Shown: piece after piece, positions 52,957 to 60,999 of the stretch
Layout of the letters: each line of letters begins with the position of its first letter
How positions within the stretch are numbered: position 1 is the stretch's first letter
From: Bacillota bacterium
GTDB lineage: Bacteria > Bacillota > Clostridia > Lachnospirales > Lachnospiraceae
Reading direction: 5' to 3'
Length of the DNA stretch: 64,000 nt
NCBI GenBank assembly: GCA_023443225.1
Contig: JAEZVF010000073.1
Span: 1-64,000 of the forward strand
Made by a program: the position numbers and the translations under genes
Notes under the pieces: generated by a model
Told to the model about the DNA's origin: nothing
Database searches by the model: none
Seen by the model: only the letters and a program-made list of their open reading frames with translations

Positions 52957-53721
52957 ATGTCACTTAGTAAGCAGTTGTTAATGAAGTTTTTAATATGTAC
53001 TTTTCTTTTTACATACTTATCGTGGGGTATCATCATTGCTGCAAACTGCTTTGGTATATTTGGTTTTAACTCCCCTTTTGGTACATTTCTGTATGTTTGC
53101 GGCACTTGGGCTCCTACGATTCTGTCCTATCTCTGCCTTAAGAAAAATAAATCAATCTATACAATAAAAGACTTTATAAAAGTTACATTTTCTTTTAAGG
53201 CAAAAGCAATACAGTATTTGTTGGTATTGTTATTTTTAACGATCTTATACATACCGTCAATTATGTTATGTAAAACCAATGCGGAGGTGGCTTGGTATCT
53301 TTGGCTGCCTGTTTTTCCATTCATGATTGTAGATGGTGGAATGGAAGAAGTAGGCTGGCGATATTTGTTACAGCCTACTTTAGAAAAGCGGTTTTCATTT
53401 TTAATCGCAACAACGATTACCGCTTTGATATGGTGGGCATGGCATTTACCAATGTTTTTTATCGAAGGTTCCGCACAAAACGAAATGTCCTTCTTTCTTT
53501 TTGCCCTATTCGTTTTAGGGCAATCCTTTTCTTTAGCTGCCATTTTTCAAGTAAGCAAAAACGTATGGCTCTGTATTATGTATCATGCATTGATAAACAC
53601 ATTGACAATCTATTGGCCAGTAGCCGATAATTTGTTAGCAACACTTATATCTTCCATTGGCGCTGTCCTACTATCTGTAATTATCATATCCATCAAAAAG
53701 AGGAAACAAAGCAGGTCCTAA
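52957..53721 (+). CDS. CPBP-family intramembrane protease
   Basis: The 254-residue protein has about seven hydrophobic segments and the CPBP (Abi/CAAX-protease) motifs: GGMEEVGWRYLLQP with the catalytic Glu pair and Arg (E130, E131, R135), a WWAWHLPMF segment with the second-motif His, and MYHALINT with the last His. Such proteins process prenylated or membrane peptides, and some confer bacteriocin immunity. AAAGGCGGAAG precedes the ATG. It is divergent from the ABC exporter pair, which suggests but does not prove a joint role. The stop codon lies inside the loop of its own terminator. Confidence 0.88.
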   Translation: MSLSKQLLMKFLICTFLFTYLSWGIIIAANCFGIFGFNSPFGTFLYVCGTWAPTILSYLCLKKNKSIYTIKDFIKVTFSFKAKAIQYLLVLLFLTILYIPSIMLCKTNAEVAWYLWLPVFPFMIVDGGMEEVGWRYLLQPTLEKRFSFLIATTITALIWWAWHLPMFFIEGSAQNEMSFFLFALFVLGQSFSLAAIFQVSKNVWLCIMYHALINTLTIYWPVADNLLATLISSIGAVLLSVIIISIKKRKQSRS

Positions 53722-53742
53722 CCTGCTTTGTTTCCTCTTTTT
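53695..53742 (+). terminator. 22-bp terminator overlapping the CPBP gene end
   Basis: Bases 53695-53716 pair perfectly with 53721-53742 around a 4-nt loop, and the 3' arm ends in a T-run. The last eight sense codons (the first only in part) and the TAA are part of the hairpin. Confidence 0.9.
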
Positions 53743-53751
53743 ACTTTATAC

Positions 53752-53865
53752 TTTATACTTACATTGTTTAATCGAGGCGACAAGATTTGAACGGGTTCTA
53801 ATCTGTTTTGTCGCCTCTTTACTCTTTATACTTCCATTGTTGAATCGAGGCGACAAGATTTGAAC
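53752..53865. repeat. direct repeat including the tRNA-Pro 3' end
   Basis: The 41-bp sequences 53752-53792 and 53825-53865 are identical at 39 positions. The last 21 bases of the second copy are the 3' end of tRNA-Pro, so the first is a displaced partial tRNA copy. The sequence between them pairs back (53774-53782 with 53809-53817, plus an inner AGATT/AATCT), giving a hairpin just after the tRNA on the minus strand. Confidence 0.8.
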
Positions 53866-53919
53866 TTGCGACCTCTGCGTCCCTAACACAGCGCTCTAGC
53901 CAAGCTGAGCCACGCCTCG
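53845..53919 (-). tRNA. tRNA-Pro (anticodon AGG)
   Basis: The minus strand folds into a complete cloverleaf: acceptor CGAGGCG with CGCCTCG and discriminator A, D arm GCTC/GAGC, anticodon stem CTGTG/CGCAG with loop TTAGGGA (anticodon AGG, G37), and T arm GCAAG/CTTGT with TTCAAAT. 75 nt; CCA is not encoded. It reads CCU proline codons. Confidence 0.95.
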
Positions 53920-54041
53920 ATACTGATCCCATGAAATATTGGTTGTTTTCACAGTAGATATATAATATAATATTTGGTGTTGAAAATCAAGACCAAAAAA
54001 CAAAATATTATTTTTCCATGTAATTCACGGAGGTTTTCTGA

Positions 54042-54674
54042 ATGAAGGATCAGCGTAATTATCAAAAAGAAATGGATCAACTGTTATCCGAAATAACGTT
54101 AAGGAAGCACCTTCCAAAATTGTTATTGCATAGCTGTTGCGCTCCTTGTAGCAGTTATGTACTCGAATACTTATCACAATTCTTTCATATTACAATATAC
54201 TATTACAACCCAAATATTTCCCATATTGACGAATATCAAAGACGTATCACGGAACAAGAAAAATTGATACGCCAATTACCCGTCAAAAATCCGATTGAGT
54301 TTCTTCAAGGTGAATATGAACCCGAAAAGTTTTATCAGATAGCGAAAGGATTGGAAAAATCACCTGAAGGCGGAGACCGTTGCTTTCGGTGTTATGAACT
54401 CCGCCTGAAAGCAACTGCAAAACTAGCCAAAGAATTAGGCTTTGATTACTTTACAACTACATTGTCCATAAGTCCACATAAGAATGCTTCTAAATTAAAT
54501 GAGATTGGTGAAATGTTAGCAAAGGAATATGACATACCTTATTTATGTGCTGATTTTAAGAAAAAAAACGGTTACAAACGTTCCATTGAGCTTTCAAGAG
54601 AATATCAACTGTATCGACAGGATTATTGTGGGTGTATCTACTCTAAAGAAAATCATATACAAAGCAAGGAATAG
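54042..54674 (+). CDS. queH: epoxyqueuosine reductase QueH
   Basis: The 210-residue protein is of the QueH (former DUF208) family, which performs the last step of queuosine synthesis in tRNA in bacteria without QueG. Iron-sulfur and metal cysteines are all visible: LLLHSCCAPCSSYV (C33, C34, C37), GGDRCFRCYELRL (around 111-123) and DYCGCIYS near the C-terminus. YYNPNISHIDEYQRR also matches the family. CACGGAGGT precedes the ATG. It lies between tRNA-Pro and sigH without obvious operon partners. Confidence 0.95.
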   Translation: MKDQRNYQKEMDQLLSEITLRKHLPKLLLHSCCAPCSSYVLEYLSQFFHITIYYYNPNISHIDEYQRRITEQEKLIRQLPVKNPIEFLQGEYEPEKFYQIAKGLEKSPEGGDRCFRCYELRLKATAKLAKELGFDYFTTTLSISPHKNASKLNEIGEMLAKEYDIPYLCADFKKKNGYKRSIELSREYQLYRQDYCGCIYSKENHIQSKE

Positions 54675-54710
54675 ATTTATACTTTACATTCCATAGTTAT
54701 CAATGAATTG

Positions 54711-54739
54711 TTGAATATTCAATGTTCCTGTGATAAACT
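54711..54739 (+). promoter_or_regulatory. possible sigH promoter
   Basis: TTGAAT (54711-54716), a 17-base spacer and TAAACT (54734-54739) stand 31 bases before the sigH ATG. Each box has four to five consensus bases. Confidence 0.4.
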
Positions 54740-54769
54740 GTCATTAATTATTGAAATGGAGGTGATTTT

Positions 54770-55399
54770 ATGCTCAGAAAACAATTTGATGTTTTATCAG
54801 ATGAGGATATTATCGCCTTAATTCGCAATAATAATCCAGATGCCATGGACTATATGCTAAACCGTTATAAAAACCTGGTACGAAAGAAGGCCAAAACACT
54901 TTTTTTAATTGGTAGTGATAAAGAGGATTTAATACAAGAAGGAATGATCGGATTATATAAAGCAATCCGTGATTATAACAGAGAGAAAGACAATTCATTT
55001 TTTAACTTTGCGGACTTATGCATCTCTAGACAAATATATAGCGCAATTAATGCTTCAAATCGCAAGAAGAACTTACCATTAAATACATATGTTTCCTTAG
55101 ACACACCTGCTTATAGTGAAAATATTGATGTTGATGAGAAAGCTTCTCTGGTTGATTTGATGTTTGAAAACAAAATATCCAATCCGGAAGAATTAGTTAT
55201 TGACAAAGAGAGTACAAGTATGTTAGAATATGAACTCGTAAGGCACTTGAGCCCCTTTGAAAAAAATGTATTGGATTTGTATTTAGAAGATTTTTCTTAT
55301 CTGCAAATCGCCGATAAATTAAAGAAAGAGCCCAAGTCCATTGACAATGCTTTGCAACGAATTAAGACCAAATTAAATTTATTGCTAAAGAGATTGTAG
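54770..55399 (+). CDS. sigH: RNA polymerase sigma-H factor
   Basis: The 209-residue protein matches the SigH (Spo0H, sigma-30) family that starts the post-exponential and sporulation programme in Firmicutes. Seen: MDYMLNRYKNLVRKKAKTLFLIG, region 2 with EDLIQEGMIGLYKAIRDYN and FNFADLCISRQIYSAINAS, the family's NTYVSLDTP spacer, and region 4 with LSPFEKNVLDLYLEDFSY and IADKLKKEPKSIDNALQRIK. TGGAGGTG precedes the ATG. tRNA-Thr follows 22 bases after the stop, so the two may share a transcript. Confidence 0.95.
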   Translation: MLRKQFDVLSDEDIIALIRNNNPDAMDYMLNRYKNLVRKKAKTLFLIGSDKEDLIQEGMIGLYKAIRDYNREKDNSFFNFADLCISRQIYSAINASNRKKNLPLNTYVSLDTPAYSENIDVDEKASLVDLMFENKISNPEELVIDKESTSMLEYELVRHLSPFEKNVLDLYLEDFSYLQIADKLKKEPKSIDNALQRIKTKLNLLLKRL

Positions 55400-55421
55400 C
55401 GGAATTATCATTCCGTATTTC

Positions 55422-55494
55422 GCTGCCATGGCTCAGTCGGTAGAGCGTCACCTTGGTAAGGTGAAGGTCATGGGTTCGATTCCCGTTGGCAGCT
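55422..55494 (+). tRNA. tRNA-Thr (anticodon GGT)
   Basis: Complete cloverleaf: acceptor GCTGCCA with TGGCAGC and discriminator T, D arm GCTC/GAGC, anticodon stem TCACC/GGTGA with loop TTGGTAA (anticodon GGT), T arm ATGGG/CCCGT with TTCGATT. 73 nt, no encoded CCA. Confidence 0.97.
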
Positions 55495-55542
55495 TGCGAA
55501 AATCGCGAGTAAAATCAATGAATAGAGCATTTAATAAATTTT

Positions 55543-55562
55543 AGCACTCAGAAATGAGTGCT
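55543..55562 (+). terminator. terminator after sigH/tRNA-Thr
   Basis: AGCACTCA (55543-55550) pairs with TGAGTGCT (55555-55562) across a GAAA tetraloop, then TTTAATATTTT. A strong, compact intrinsic terminator. Confidence 0.85.
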
Positions 55563-55661
55563 TTTAATATTTTGGAGACTACTGATATAAAATTCACTGC
55601 ATTATAAAAGCAAATATCCCTTAAAAGTTACTCCTAATCCTCTTCTAACCGCTTAAAATCG

Positions 55662-55688
55662 AGCTCCTTCCCATAACATGAAGGAGCT
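55662..55688 (-). terminator. terminator of the chemotaxis receptor gene
   Basis: AGCTCCTTC (55662-55670) pairs with GAAGGAGCT (55680-55688). On the minus strand CGATTTTAAG follows. It lies 33 bases past the receptor's stop. Confidence 0.7.
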
Positions 55689-55720
55689 TGTCCTGTAAGT
55701 AAAACGCAGTATCAGTAATT

Positions 55721-57226
55721 TTATTTACTAAGCAAATTTCTAAGATTATTGCTTTGATCGTTAACTTGAGACATTTCATTGGTTACATTTTTGACCAGTT
55801 CAAATTGAGTCTCTATCGCTGCCAATACCTCCTGTGTGGAAGCGGCTTGCTCTTCCGATACGGCAGATATATTTTCCAATTGCTCCATAATATTATCAAA
55901 GGAGGTTGAGATATCTATAATCATACCATTTTCCTTAACGACTCCTTTTGTTATAGCTTCAATTGACTTTTCTAGATTAACGAATCCGTCTTTCACATTA
56001 TTTATTAATTGATTACCGACATTAACTGCTTCCTTACCGTGAGTAACCTTATCAAGTGTTATGTTTGTTACCGTATATATCTCCTTAATAATTTCAACTA
56101 TTTCCTTAACCGTCTTGTTACTCATTTCAGCCAATTTACCGATCTCAGCTGCAACAACAGTGAATCCTTTACCCTGTTCTCCAGCTCTTGCAGCCTCTAT
56201 TGAAGCATTTAAGGCTAAAAGATTTGTTTGATTTGCAATCGTGGTTATAGCTGAAAGAGATTCACTTATCTTATCCATACTTGTCATCAATTCAGATATA
56301 TTCGTTAAGGAAATTCCTACTGCATTATCAATTGTATCCATCTGCTGAACCATTTGATGTATACCTTTGGAGTTATCTTCAATAACAGATTTCATACTAT
56401 TGGAATGCGATTTAGTTTCATGGGATAGTACTTTGGTATTCTCTATTATCTTGGTAGCATCATTTGCATTAATGACTATTTTTTCAGTACTGGCTGCGTT
56501 TTCACTGATACCCCTTGTCATTTCTTCCACTGCTACTCTTGTCTGGTCACTCATTTGCTCTATATTCTTTATAAATGGAAATGATTCTTCAATACTTACA
56601 TTTAATTTAGAAGTATCCTTATCAATTACTCTCATAGTATCTTCCAATTGGATTAATAATTCTTTTGAATTCTGCTCCTTGGTAAACGCAGACATAATAT
56701 ACTCGTTGCCCCATTTGGTAAGAAAGTAAAAGATTATCAGCACAAAATCCATACTAAGCAAAGTCCTTATAAACATGCCAACCGAAAAACCTGGCCCTAA
56801 GACACTCTGAGGGTCCCATAGAAAAAATATACCAAGAATTATATTTAATAATAAACAATGTACTACAAGAAGCTTTACTCTAAAATACATAGCAATCATA
56901 GCTACAGTACCCATATGTACCAGGAATATAGTTACTGCGTTCGCACCTTGTTGCATACGGCCCACAGATGCCGAAGCTATCACTATCGAGACAGTTGTAA
57001 CTACGGGTGCAATATTATCGAACTTACTTGATTTCTTATTAAGGTATGAAGCTATGATTCCAATTACTACAGGTGAAAATGTTCCTATCATTACCTTAAT
57101 ACCGTAGGTGCCTCCTGTAGAGGTAAAAGCTTGAAATGTCAACAGGGAAGATATAACCGTCATAATAATGATAATAAACTTGTTTGTTCTACTTACATTA
57201 AACCTTAGTAATACATTCTCTTGCAT
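55721..57226 (-). CDS. methyl-accepting chemotaxis protein with a polytopic membrane sensor
   Basis: The 501-residue protein has about six transmembrane helices in its first ~185 residues, with almost no extracellular loop. A cytoplasmic coiled-coil signalling domain follows, with the conserved hairpin tip around NLLALNASIEAARAGEQGKG and VVAAEIGKLAEMS. There is no HAMP and no periplasmic ligand domain, so sensing may occur within the membrane, for example of energy state or a lipophilic signal. TGGAGGT precedes the ATG. It is a single-gene unit with its own promoter and terminator, and no other chemotaxis genes are in the window. Confidence 0.93.
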   Translation of the reverse strand: MQENVLLRFNVSRTNKFIIIIMTVISSLLTFQAFTSTGGTYGIKVMIGTFSPVVIGIIASYLNKKSSKFDNIAPVVTTVSIVIASASVGRMQQGANAVTIFLVHMGTVAMIAMYFRVKLLVVHCLLLNIILGIFFLWDPQSVLGPGFSVGMFIRTLLSMDFVLIIFYFLTKWGNEYIMSAFTKEQNSKELLIQLEDTMRVIDKDTSKLNVSIEESFPFIKNIEQMSDQTRVAVEEMTRGISENAASTEKIVINANDATKIIENTKVLSHETKSHSNSMKSVIEDNSKGIHQMVQQMDTIDNAVGISLTNISELMTSMDKISESLSAITTIANQTNLLALNASIEAARAGEQGKGFTVVAAEIGKLAEMSNKTVKEIVEIIKEIYTVTNITLDKVTHGKEAVNVGNQLINNVKDGFVNLEKSIEAITKGVVKENGMIIDISTSFDNIMEQLENISAVSEEQAASTQEVLAAIETQFELVKNVTNEMSQVNDQSNNLRNLLSK

Positions 57227-57306
57227 AAAATTACCTCCATTATTATATTAACCTTAATAAATAAATGTACTTTAAATCTTAATCATATAATAATCACCCT
57301 TCCATT

Positions 57307-57335
57307 ATGATATGCCCCCTGTCAAGTTCTGTCAA
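57307..57335 (-). promoter_or_regulatory. chemotaxis receptor promoter within three phased TTGACA repeats
   Basis: TTGACA occurs three times on the minus strand at exactly 10-bp spacing (57320-57325, 57330-57335, 57340-57345). The middle copy is 17 bases from TATCAT (57307-57312), giving the best promoter. Confidence 0.55.
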
Positions 57336-57378
57336 GTCATGTCAATTATATAGGCTTAATATTAAATAGGTGCTGATG

Positions 57379-57405
57379 TACGGCCACACGATTTGTGTGG
57401 CCGTA
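57379..57405 (+). terminator. orphan hairpin with T-rich tail
   Basis: TACGGCCACAC (57379-57389) pairs with GTGTGGCCGTA (57395-57405), followed by TGGTTTTGC on the plus strand. No plus-strand gene precedes it, so what it terminates is unclear. Confidence 0.45.
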
Positions 57406-57560
57406 TGGTTTTGCATCTGAATTAAAGGCAATTGCTTTAAATAAAATATTACATAAAAATACCTCCTAAAGCAGATTGTGGTTACTTGTCTACTTAAGAG
57501 ATATTATATCATAAATGAGTGTTTTTTTAGTTCTTTGCGGACTATGGCATACCTTTTTTT

Positions 57561-57595
57561 ATTCTTAAAGAGGGTATTATGCCCTCTTTAAGAAT
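57561..57595. repeat. 14-bp inverted repeat
   Basis: ATTCTTAAAGAGGG (57561-57574) is perfectly complementary to CCCTCTTTAAGAAT (57582-57595) with a 7-nt loop. On neither strand does a T-run follow. It overlaps the end of a possible 23-codon frame. Confidence 0.7.
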
Positions 57596-57648
57596 ATGAT
57601 GTTCCAATTACGAGTGTTTTTATAATAATCTTGTATTGTAATTATCAT
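57577..57648 (-). CDS. possible 23-residue small protein
   Basis: A GAGGTG site (complement of 57655-57660) stands shortly before ATG 57648. The frame encodes MIITIQDYYKNTRNWNIIFL and three more residues, and its stop lies in the following inverted repeat. No homologue comes to mind; it may be a chance frame. Confidence 0.25.
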   Translation of the reverse strand: MIITIQDYYKNTRNWNIIFLKRA

Positions 57649-57781
57649 TGACATCACCTCATCCTATTATATGCTAATTTGGCGTGTCATACACTAGATT
57701 ATACTAATCATTCTTTAAATCACAATATACATCGGTAATTTGATATTGATATTATTGATGGTATGAAAAATACTTTCTGAC

Positions 57782-58273
57782 TCATTTAATATTAAGTGCC
57801 TCTTTGACTTCTTTGCCTATTTTCCCATCAATAGTGAGGTTGTTGTCTTCCTGAAATGCTCTTAATGCTTCTTTCGTTTTCTTCCCGAGTTTACCGTCGG
57901 CTTTTCCACAATCATATCCTAATTCATTCAAGGCCACTTGCACCTTTTTAATTGTGGCTTTGTTAGTACTAGCGTTCGTTGATGTACTTTTCTTTGTTGT
58001 ACTCTTCTTTGAATTACTTGAATTAGATGCTTGAGATGAGTATGGACAAACTCCATTATCATGTAGGTGGGGCGGGTTTCCACCGCAATGATAGTGATAA
58101 CTTCCTAATCCGCTTTTATTCTTATTGTCTTTATGTCCCCCGCTTGAATCTGTCCTGCCGGAATGTGCTTCTGCTATTGCCCCTATTGGTATGAATCGAA
58201 TTTCAGCTAATGGCACTAGAGCAACAGCAATAATAGTCAAACAAATTAAAAATAATTTCAAACGCTTTCTCAT
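57782..58273 (-). CDS. secreted YHYH-motif peptidoglycan-binding protein
   Basis: The 163-residue precursor has a hydrophobic signal segment (about 8-26). A conserved small module follows, HSGRTDSSGGHKDNKNKSGL then GSYHYHCGGNPPHLHDNGVC (about 37-76), rich in His and with two Cys; then a Ser/Thr/Lys-rich linker and a C-terminal PG_binding_1 domain (VQVALNELGYDCGKADGKLG, then TKEALRAFQEDNNLTIDGKI). The last domain should hold the protein to peptidoglycan. The His-rich module is widespread in Firmicutes surface proteins, but I know of no proven function; metal binding is plausible. AAAAGGAGG precedes the ATG. Single-gene unit. Confidence 0.88.
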   Translation of the reverse strand: MRKRLKLFLICLTIIAVALVPLAEIRFIPIGAIAEAHSGRTDSSGGHKDNKNKSGLGSYHYHCGGNPPHLHDNGVCPYSSQASNSSNSKKSTTKKSTSTNASTNKATIKKVQVALNELGYDCGKADGKLGKKTKEALRAFQEDNNLTIDGKIGKEVKEALNIK

Positions 58274-58490
58274 ATCAATCCTCCTTTTATTACAAACACT
58301 ACCATATTGTTACAATATTTGCAATGCAATATCACAATTTGAGTACCAAAAAACCATATATATACGTTACATGAGTTATGGTATAATTAAATTATGGTAC
58401 CGTTATTTCTTAATCCTATATGAAAGTTAGCGAATTAGCCTGATATTTGGTTATAATAACAAATAAAAACATGAACAGGGGGCAAAAAGC

Positions 58491-59084
58491 ATGTGCGGTA
58501 GATACTATATTGATGATGAAACTTCAAGAGAGATTCGAAAGCTGTTAGAACAATTAGATGCGAAATTCCAGGGACGTAAAAGCAAACGTGGTGATATTGC
58601 ACCAACAAACCAAGCGCCTGTGCTGATTGGAAGTAACAACATCGTTCAGCCAGATTTATTTGCTTGGGGATTCCCAAATTTTAAAAGCAGTGGTGTTATT
58701 ATTAATGCCAGGTCCGAAACAGCATTTGAAAAGAAAATGTTCCGGGAAAGTCTGATGTCCAGAAGATGTATTATTCCAGCAAACGGCTTTTACGAATGGA
58801 ATAAGAATAAGGAGAAAATATTTTTCTCCGAACCAGACAGCGACATTCTCTATATGGCCGGTATCTACAATACTTTTAAGGAGGAAAGCCGATTTGTAAT
58901 ACTAACCACAAGCGCAAACCTATCTATGGTGGACGTCCATAATCGTATGCCACTTATTTTACAAAATGAACAAATAAATTCATGGTTATTTGATAATGAT
59001 AAGACTCAGACGTTATTAAAACAGGTTCCAATTGCATTAGAGCGAAAAGCCGAATACGAACAGACAAAACTAGATTTTATTTGA
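58491..59084 (+). CDS. SRAP-family (YedK/HMCES) abasic-site protein
   Basis: The 197-residue protein has the SRAP hallmarks: Cys2 right after the initiator Met (MCGRYYIDDE), which forms a covalent link to abasic sites in single-stranded DNA; NARSETAFEKKMFRESL and RRCIIPANGFYEWNK with the conserved Asn/Glu; and the late HNRMPLIL with the active-site His. It protects abasic DNA during replication. It sits immediately before dinB, which fits a DNA-damage role. The family name SOS response-associated reflects such contexts. No LexA box is visible in front of it; the dinB boxes are downstream. Confidence 0.93.
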   Translation: MCGRYYIDDETSREIRKLLEQLDAKFQGRKSKRGDIAPTNQAPVLIGSNNIVQPDLFAWGFPNFKSSGVIINARSETAFEKKMFRESLMSRRCIIPANGFYEWNKNKEKIFFSEPDSDILYMAGIYNTFKEESRFVILTTSANLSMVDVHNRMPLILQNEQINSWLFDNDKTQTLLKQVPIALERKAEYEQTKLDFI

Positions 59085-59210
59085 TTTATAAACAGCCTAG
59101 TCGTCCAGGCCACTAAAACGAATATCGATACATCACGATTCATAGGTTTCGCCATTTGAGACTTTTGACCCCAATTACTAATTATCGTATAATATTACTT
59201 CATTTACCGA

Positions 59211-59258
59211 TTTACAAAAGAACAAATGTTTGGTATACTAAAACCAAACATTTGTTCT
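59211..59258 (+). promoter_or_regulatory. dinB promoter with two LexA-like boxes
   Basis: TTTACA (59211-59216), a 17-base spacer and TATACT (59234-59239) form the promoter. AGAACAAATGTTTG (59219-59232) lies in the spacer, and its exact inverse (59245-59258) lies at the start site. Each resembles the Gram-positive SOS box CGAACRNRYGTTYC (core GAAC-N4-GTTY). Confidence 0.7.
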
Positions 59259-59264
59259 TTTTTT
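59216..59264 (+). terminator. terminator of the SRAP gene formed by the same repeat
   Basis: 59216-59233 pairs with 59244-59261 (18 bp, 10-nt loop), running into a T-stretch to 59264. A transcript from the SRAP gene would end here, whereas one from the dinB promoter starts inside the repeat and cannot form the stem. Confidence 0.75.
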
Positions 59265-59277
59265 AGTGAGGTTGACC

Positions 59278-60546
59278 ATGGATAAAATTATTTTTCATGT
59301 AGATGTAAATAGTGCGTTTTTGAGCTGGGAAGCGGTCTATCGAATGAAACATTTAGGAGGAAATGAGGACCTTAGAGAGGTAGTTTCTGCCGTTGGCGGG
59401 GATATGGCTATGCGACATGGTATTATATTAGCTAAGTCGATGCCTGCCAAAAAGTATGGAATTCAAACTGGAGAAAGTATCATGGAAGCAAAACAAAAAT
59501 GCCCTGCGCTTGTACTGGTACCACCCAATTACGGGTTATATGAGAAATCTTCCGCTTCTTTTATGCGCATTCTTAGAGAGTACACGCCAGATGTAGAACA
59601 GTATTCCATTGATGAGGCATTTATGGATATGACCGGTACGGAACTGCTCTTTGGTCCTCCTGTGCTTGTTGCTAATAGGATAAAAGATCGAATATATCAC
59701 GAGTTAGGATTTACGGTTAATATCGGAGTGTCCAATAATAAACTTCTGGCCAAAATGGCCGGTGACTTTAAAAAGCCAAATTTGGTACACTCCTTATTTC
59801 CGGATGAAATAAAAGAAAAAATGTGGCCATTACCGGTATCCGAATTATTTTTTGTGGGACGGGCAACTAGCAAAAAATTATTCAGCCTTGGAATCCAATC
59901 AATTGAAGATTTAGCCTGCGCAGATGTCAACATGCTGAAGTCCCATTTTAAAAAGCATGGGGAAGTCATTTGGGCATTTGCCAACGGTTTGGATATGTCC
60001 GTAGTACAATCCACCCCTCCTCCAAACAAAGGATACGGTAACAGCACCACCATTCCCTTTGATGTTGTGGATGCCAGCACCGCCAAGCTGGTACTCTTAG
60101 GCTTGTCAGAAACCGTATCCGCTCGTCTACGCAATCATGATGTAAAGGCAGAAGTAATCGCTGTTGGCATAAAGGATTATAATTTTTCCTATGCCTCCCA
60201 CCAAAGAGTTCTTGGCGCCGCCACAAATATAACAATAGAAATCCACAAGCTTGCATGTTCGTTATTTGATGAGCTTTGGAATGGTTCTCCGATAAGACAT
60301 TTGGGCATTCACACCAGCAGAATAAAAGACTATGATTTTACCAGACAAATCAATATGTTTGATAACGTCGACTATGAAAAGCTAGAATGTGCTGATAAGA
60401 TGATTGATTCCGTTCGGGAACGGTACGGAATCGATTCGATTCAGCGAGCTGTCTTTTTAAATAATCCTATTGACCACATGTCTGGTGGAATCTCCAGAGA
60501 AAAAAGAACGGTTGACTATAATAACTTGAAGATTGACAACTATTGA
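59278..60546 (+). CDS. dinB: DNA polymerase IV (Y family)
   Basis: ATG 59278 (MDKIIFHVDVNSAFLSWEAV) follows GTGAGGT with good spacing; an in-frame GTG at 59266 is less likely. The 422-residue translesion polymerase shows the catalytic acids in HVDVNSAF and EQYSIDEAFMDMTG, the palm/fingers segments, a helix-hairpin-helix thumb (VGRATSKKLFSLGIQSIEDL) and a little-finger domain to the end. There is no clear C-terminal clamp-binding QxxL[FL] peptide in the last ten residues, though TRQINMFD near residue 366 resembles one. The promoter carries SOS-type boxes. A small gene of unknown function follows 16 bases later. Confidence 0.95.
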   Translation: MDKIIFHVDVNSAFLSWEAVYRMKHLGGNEDLREVVSAVGGDMAMRHGIILAKSMPAKKYGIQTGESIMEAKQKCPALVLVPPNYGLYEKSSASFMRILREYTPDVEQYSIDEAFMDMTGTELLFGPPVLVANRIKDRIYHELGFTVNIGVSNNKLLAKMAGDFKKPNLVHSLFPDEIKEKMWPLPVSELFFVGRATSKKLFSLGIQSIEDLACADVNMLKSHFKKHGEVIWAFANGLDMSVVQSTPPPNKGYGNSTTIPFDVVDASTAKLVLLGLSETVSARLRNHDVKAEVIAVGIKDYNFSYASHQRVLGAATNITIEIHKLACSLFDELWNGSPIRHLGIHTSRIKDYDFTRQINMFDNVDYEKLECADKMIDSVRERYGIDSIQRAVFLNNPIDHMSGGISREKRTVDYNNLKIDNY

Positions 60547-60562
60547 AAGAGGTGGTATCATA

Positions 60563-60874
60563 ATGTCCGCTTTTGGAATCGGGATAAATACCCAAGGTAC
60601 AAATGCAGGGAAAATCCGCGGCAAACAAATAGAAATTGCTTGCGCTTGCTGGTTTACCAGTAGCGGCAAGACAATCCCCTACATGATTAAATATCAAAAT
60701 GAAAACGGTGAAATACAGACAATAAATGAGATAACCGTGAAGTTTTTAGAAGAAAAGAATTATTCTGGCATTCCTTCGGTGGAGTATGATTGTATATTGT
60801 CCTATGGAGAAATCAGCAAGCATGTTAAGCTTATTTTCTTTAAAGAGGAATGTCGTTGGGTGATGATTCTATAA
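60563..60874 (+). CDS. small conserved-looking protein behind dinB, function unknown
   Basis: ATG 60563 (MSAFGIGINTQGTNAG) follows AAGAGGTGG, giving 103 residues. The protein looks like a compact beta-rich cytosolic fold: WFTSSGKTIPYMIKYQNENG, then TVKFLEEKNYSGIP and a final VKLIFFKEECRWVMIL. There is no signal or membrane helix. It starts 16 bases after dinB and is followed by a strong terminator, so it is the second gene of the SOS-controlled unit. It is not a YolD-type protein, the usual dinB neighbour. I do not recognise the family. Confidence 0.7.
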   Translation: MSAFGIGINTQGTNAGKIRGKQIEIACACWFTSSGKTIPYMIKYQNENGEIQTINEITVKFLEEKNYSGIPSVEYDCILSYGEISKHVKLIFFKEECRWVMIL

Positions 60875-60879
60875 CGATA

Positions 60880-60942
60880 ATCTCCGGTCATAATGATGTG
60901 TCCCCTGTCTACTTGACAGGGAGCATCATGATAACCGGAGAT
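60880..60942 (+). terminator. long terminator after the dinB unit
   Basis: ATCTCCGGT (60880-60888) pairs with ACCGGAGAT (60934-60942). Inside it, ATGATG pairs with CATCAT and CCCTGTC with GACAGGG. TTATTTA follows. The near-symmetrical stem could also serve the opposite strand. Confidence 0.8.
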
Positions 60943-60999
60943 TTATTTACTTTAGAGCATATACTTTACAATTCAGAATCACTGAATGATAATAATGGT

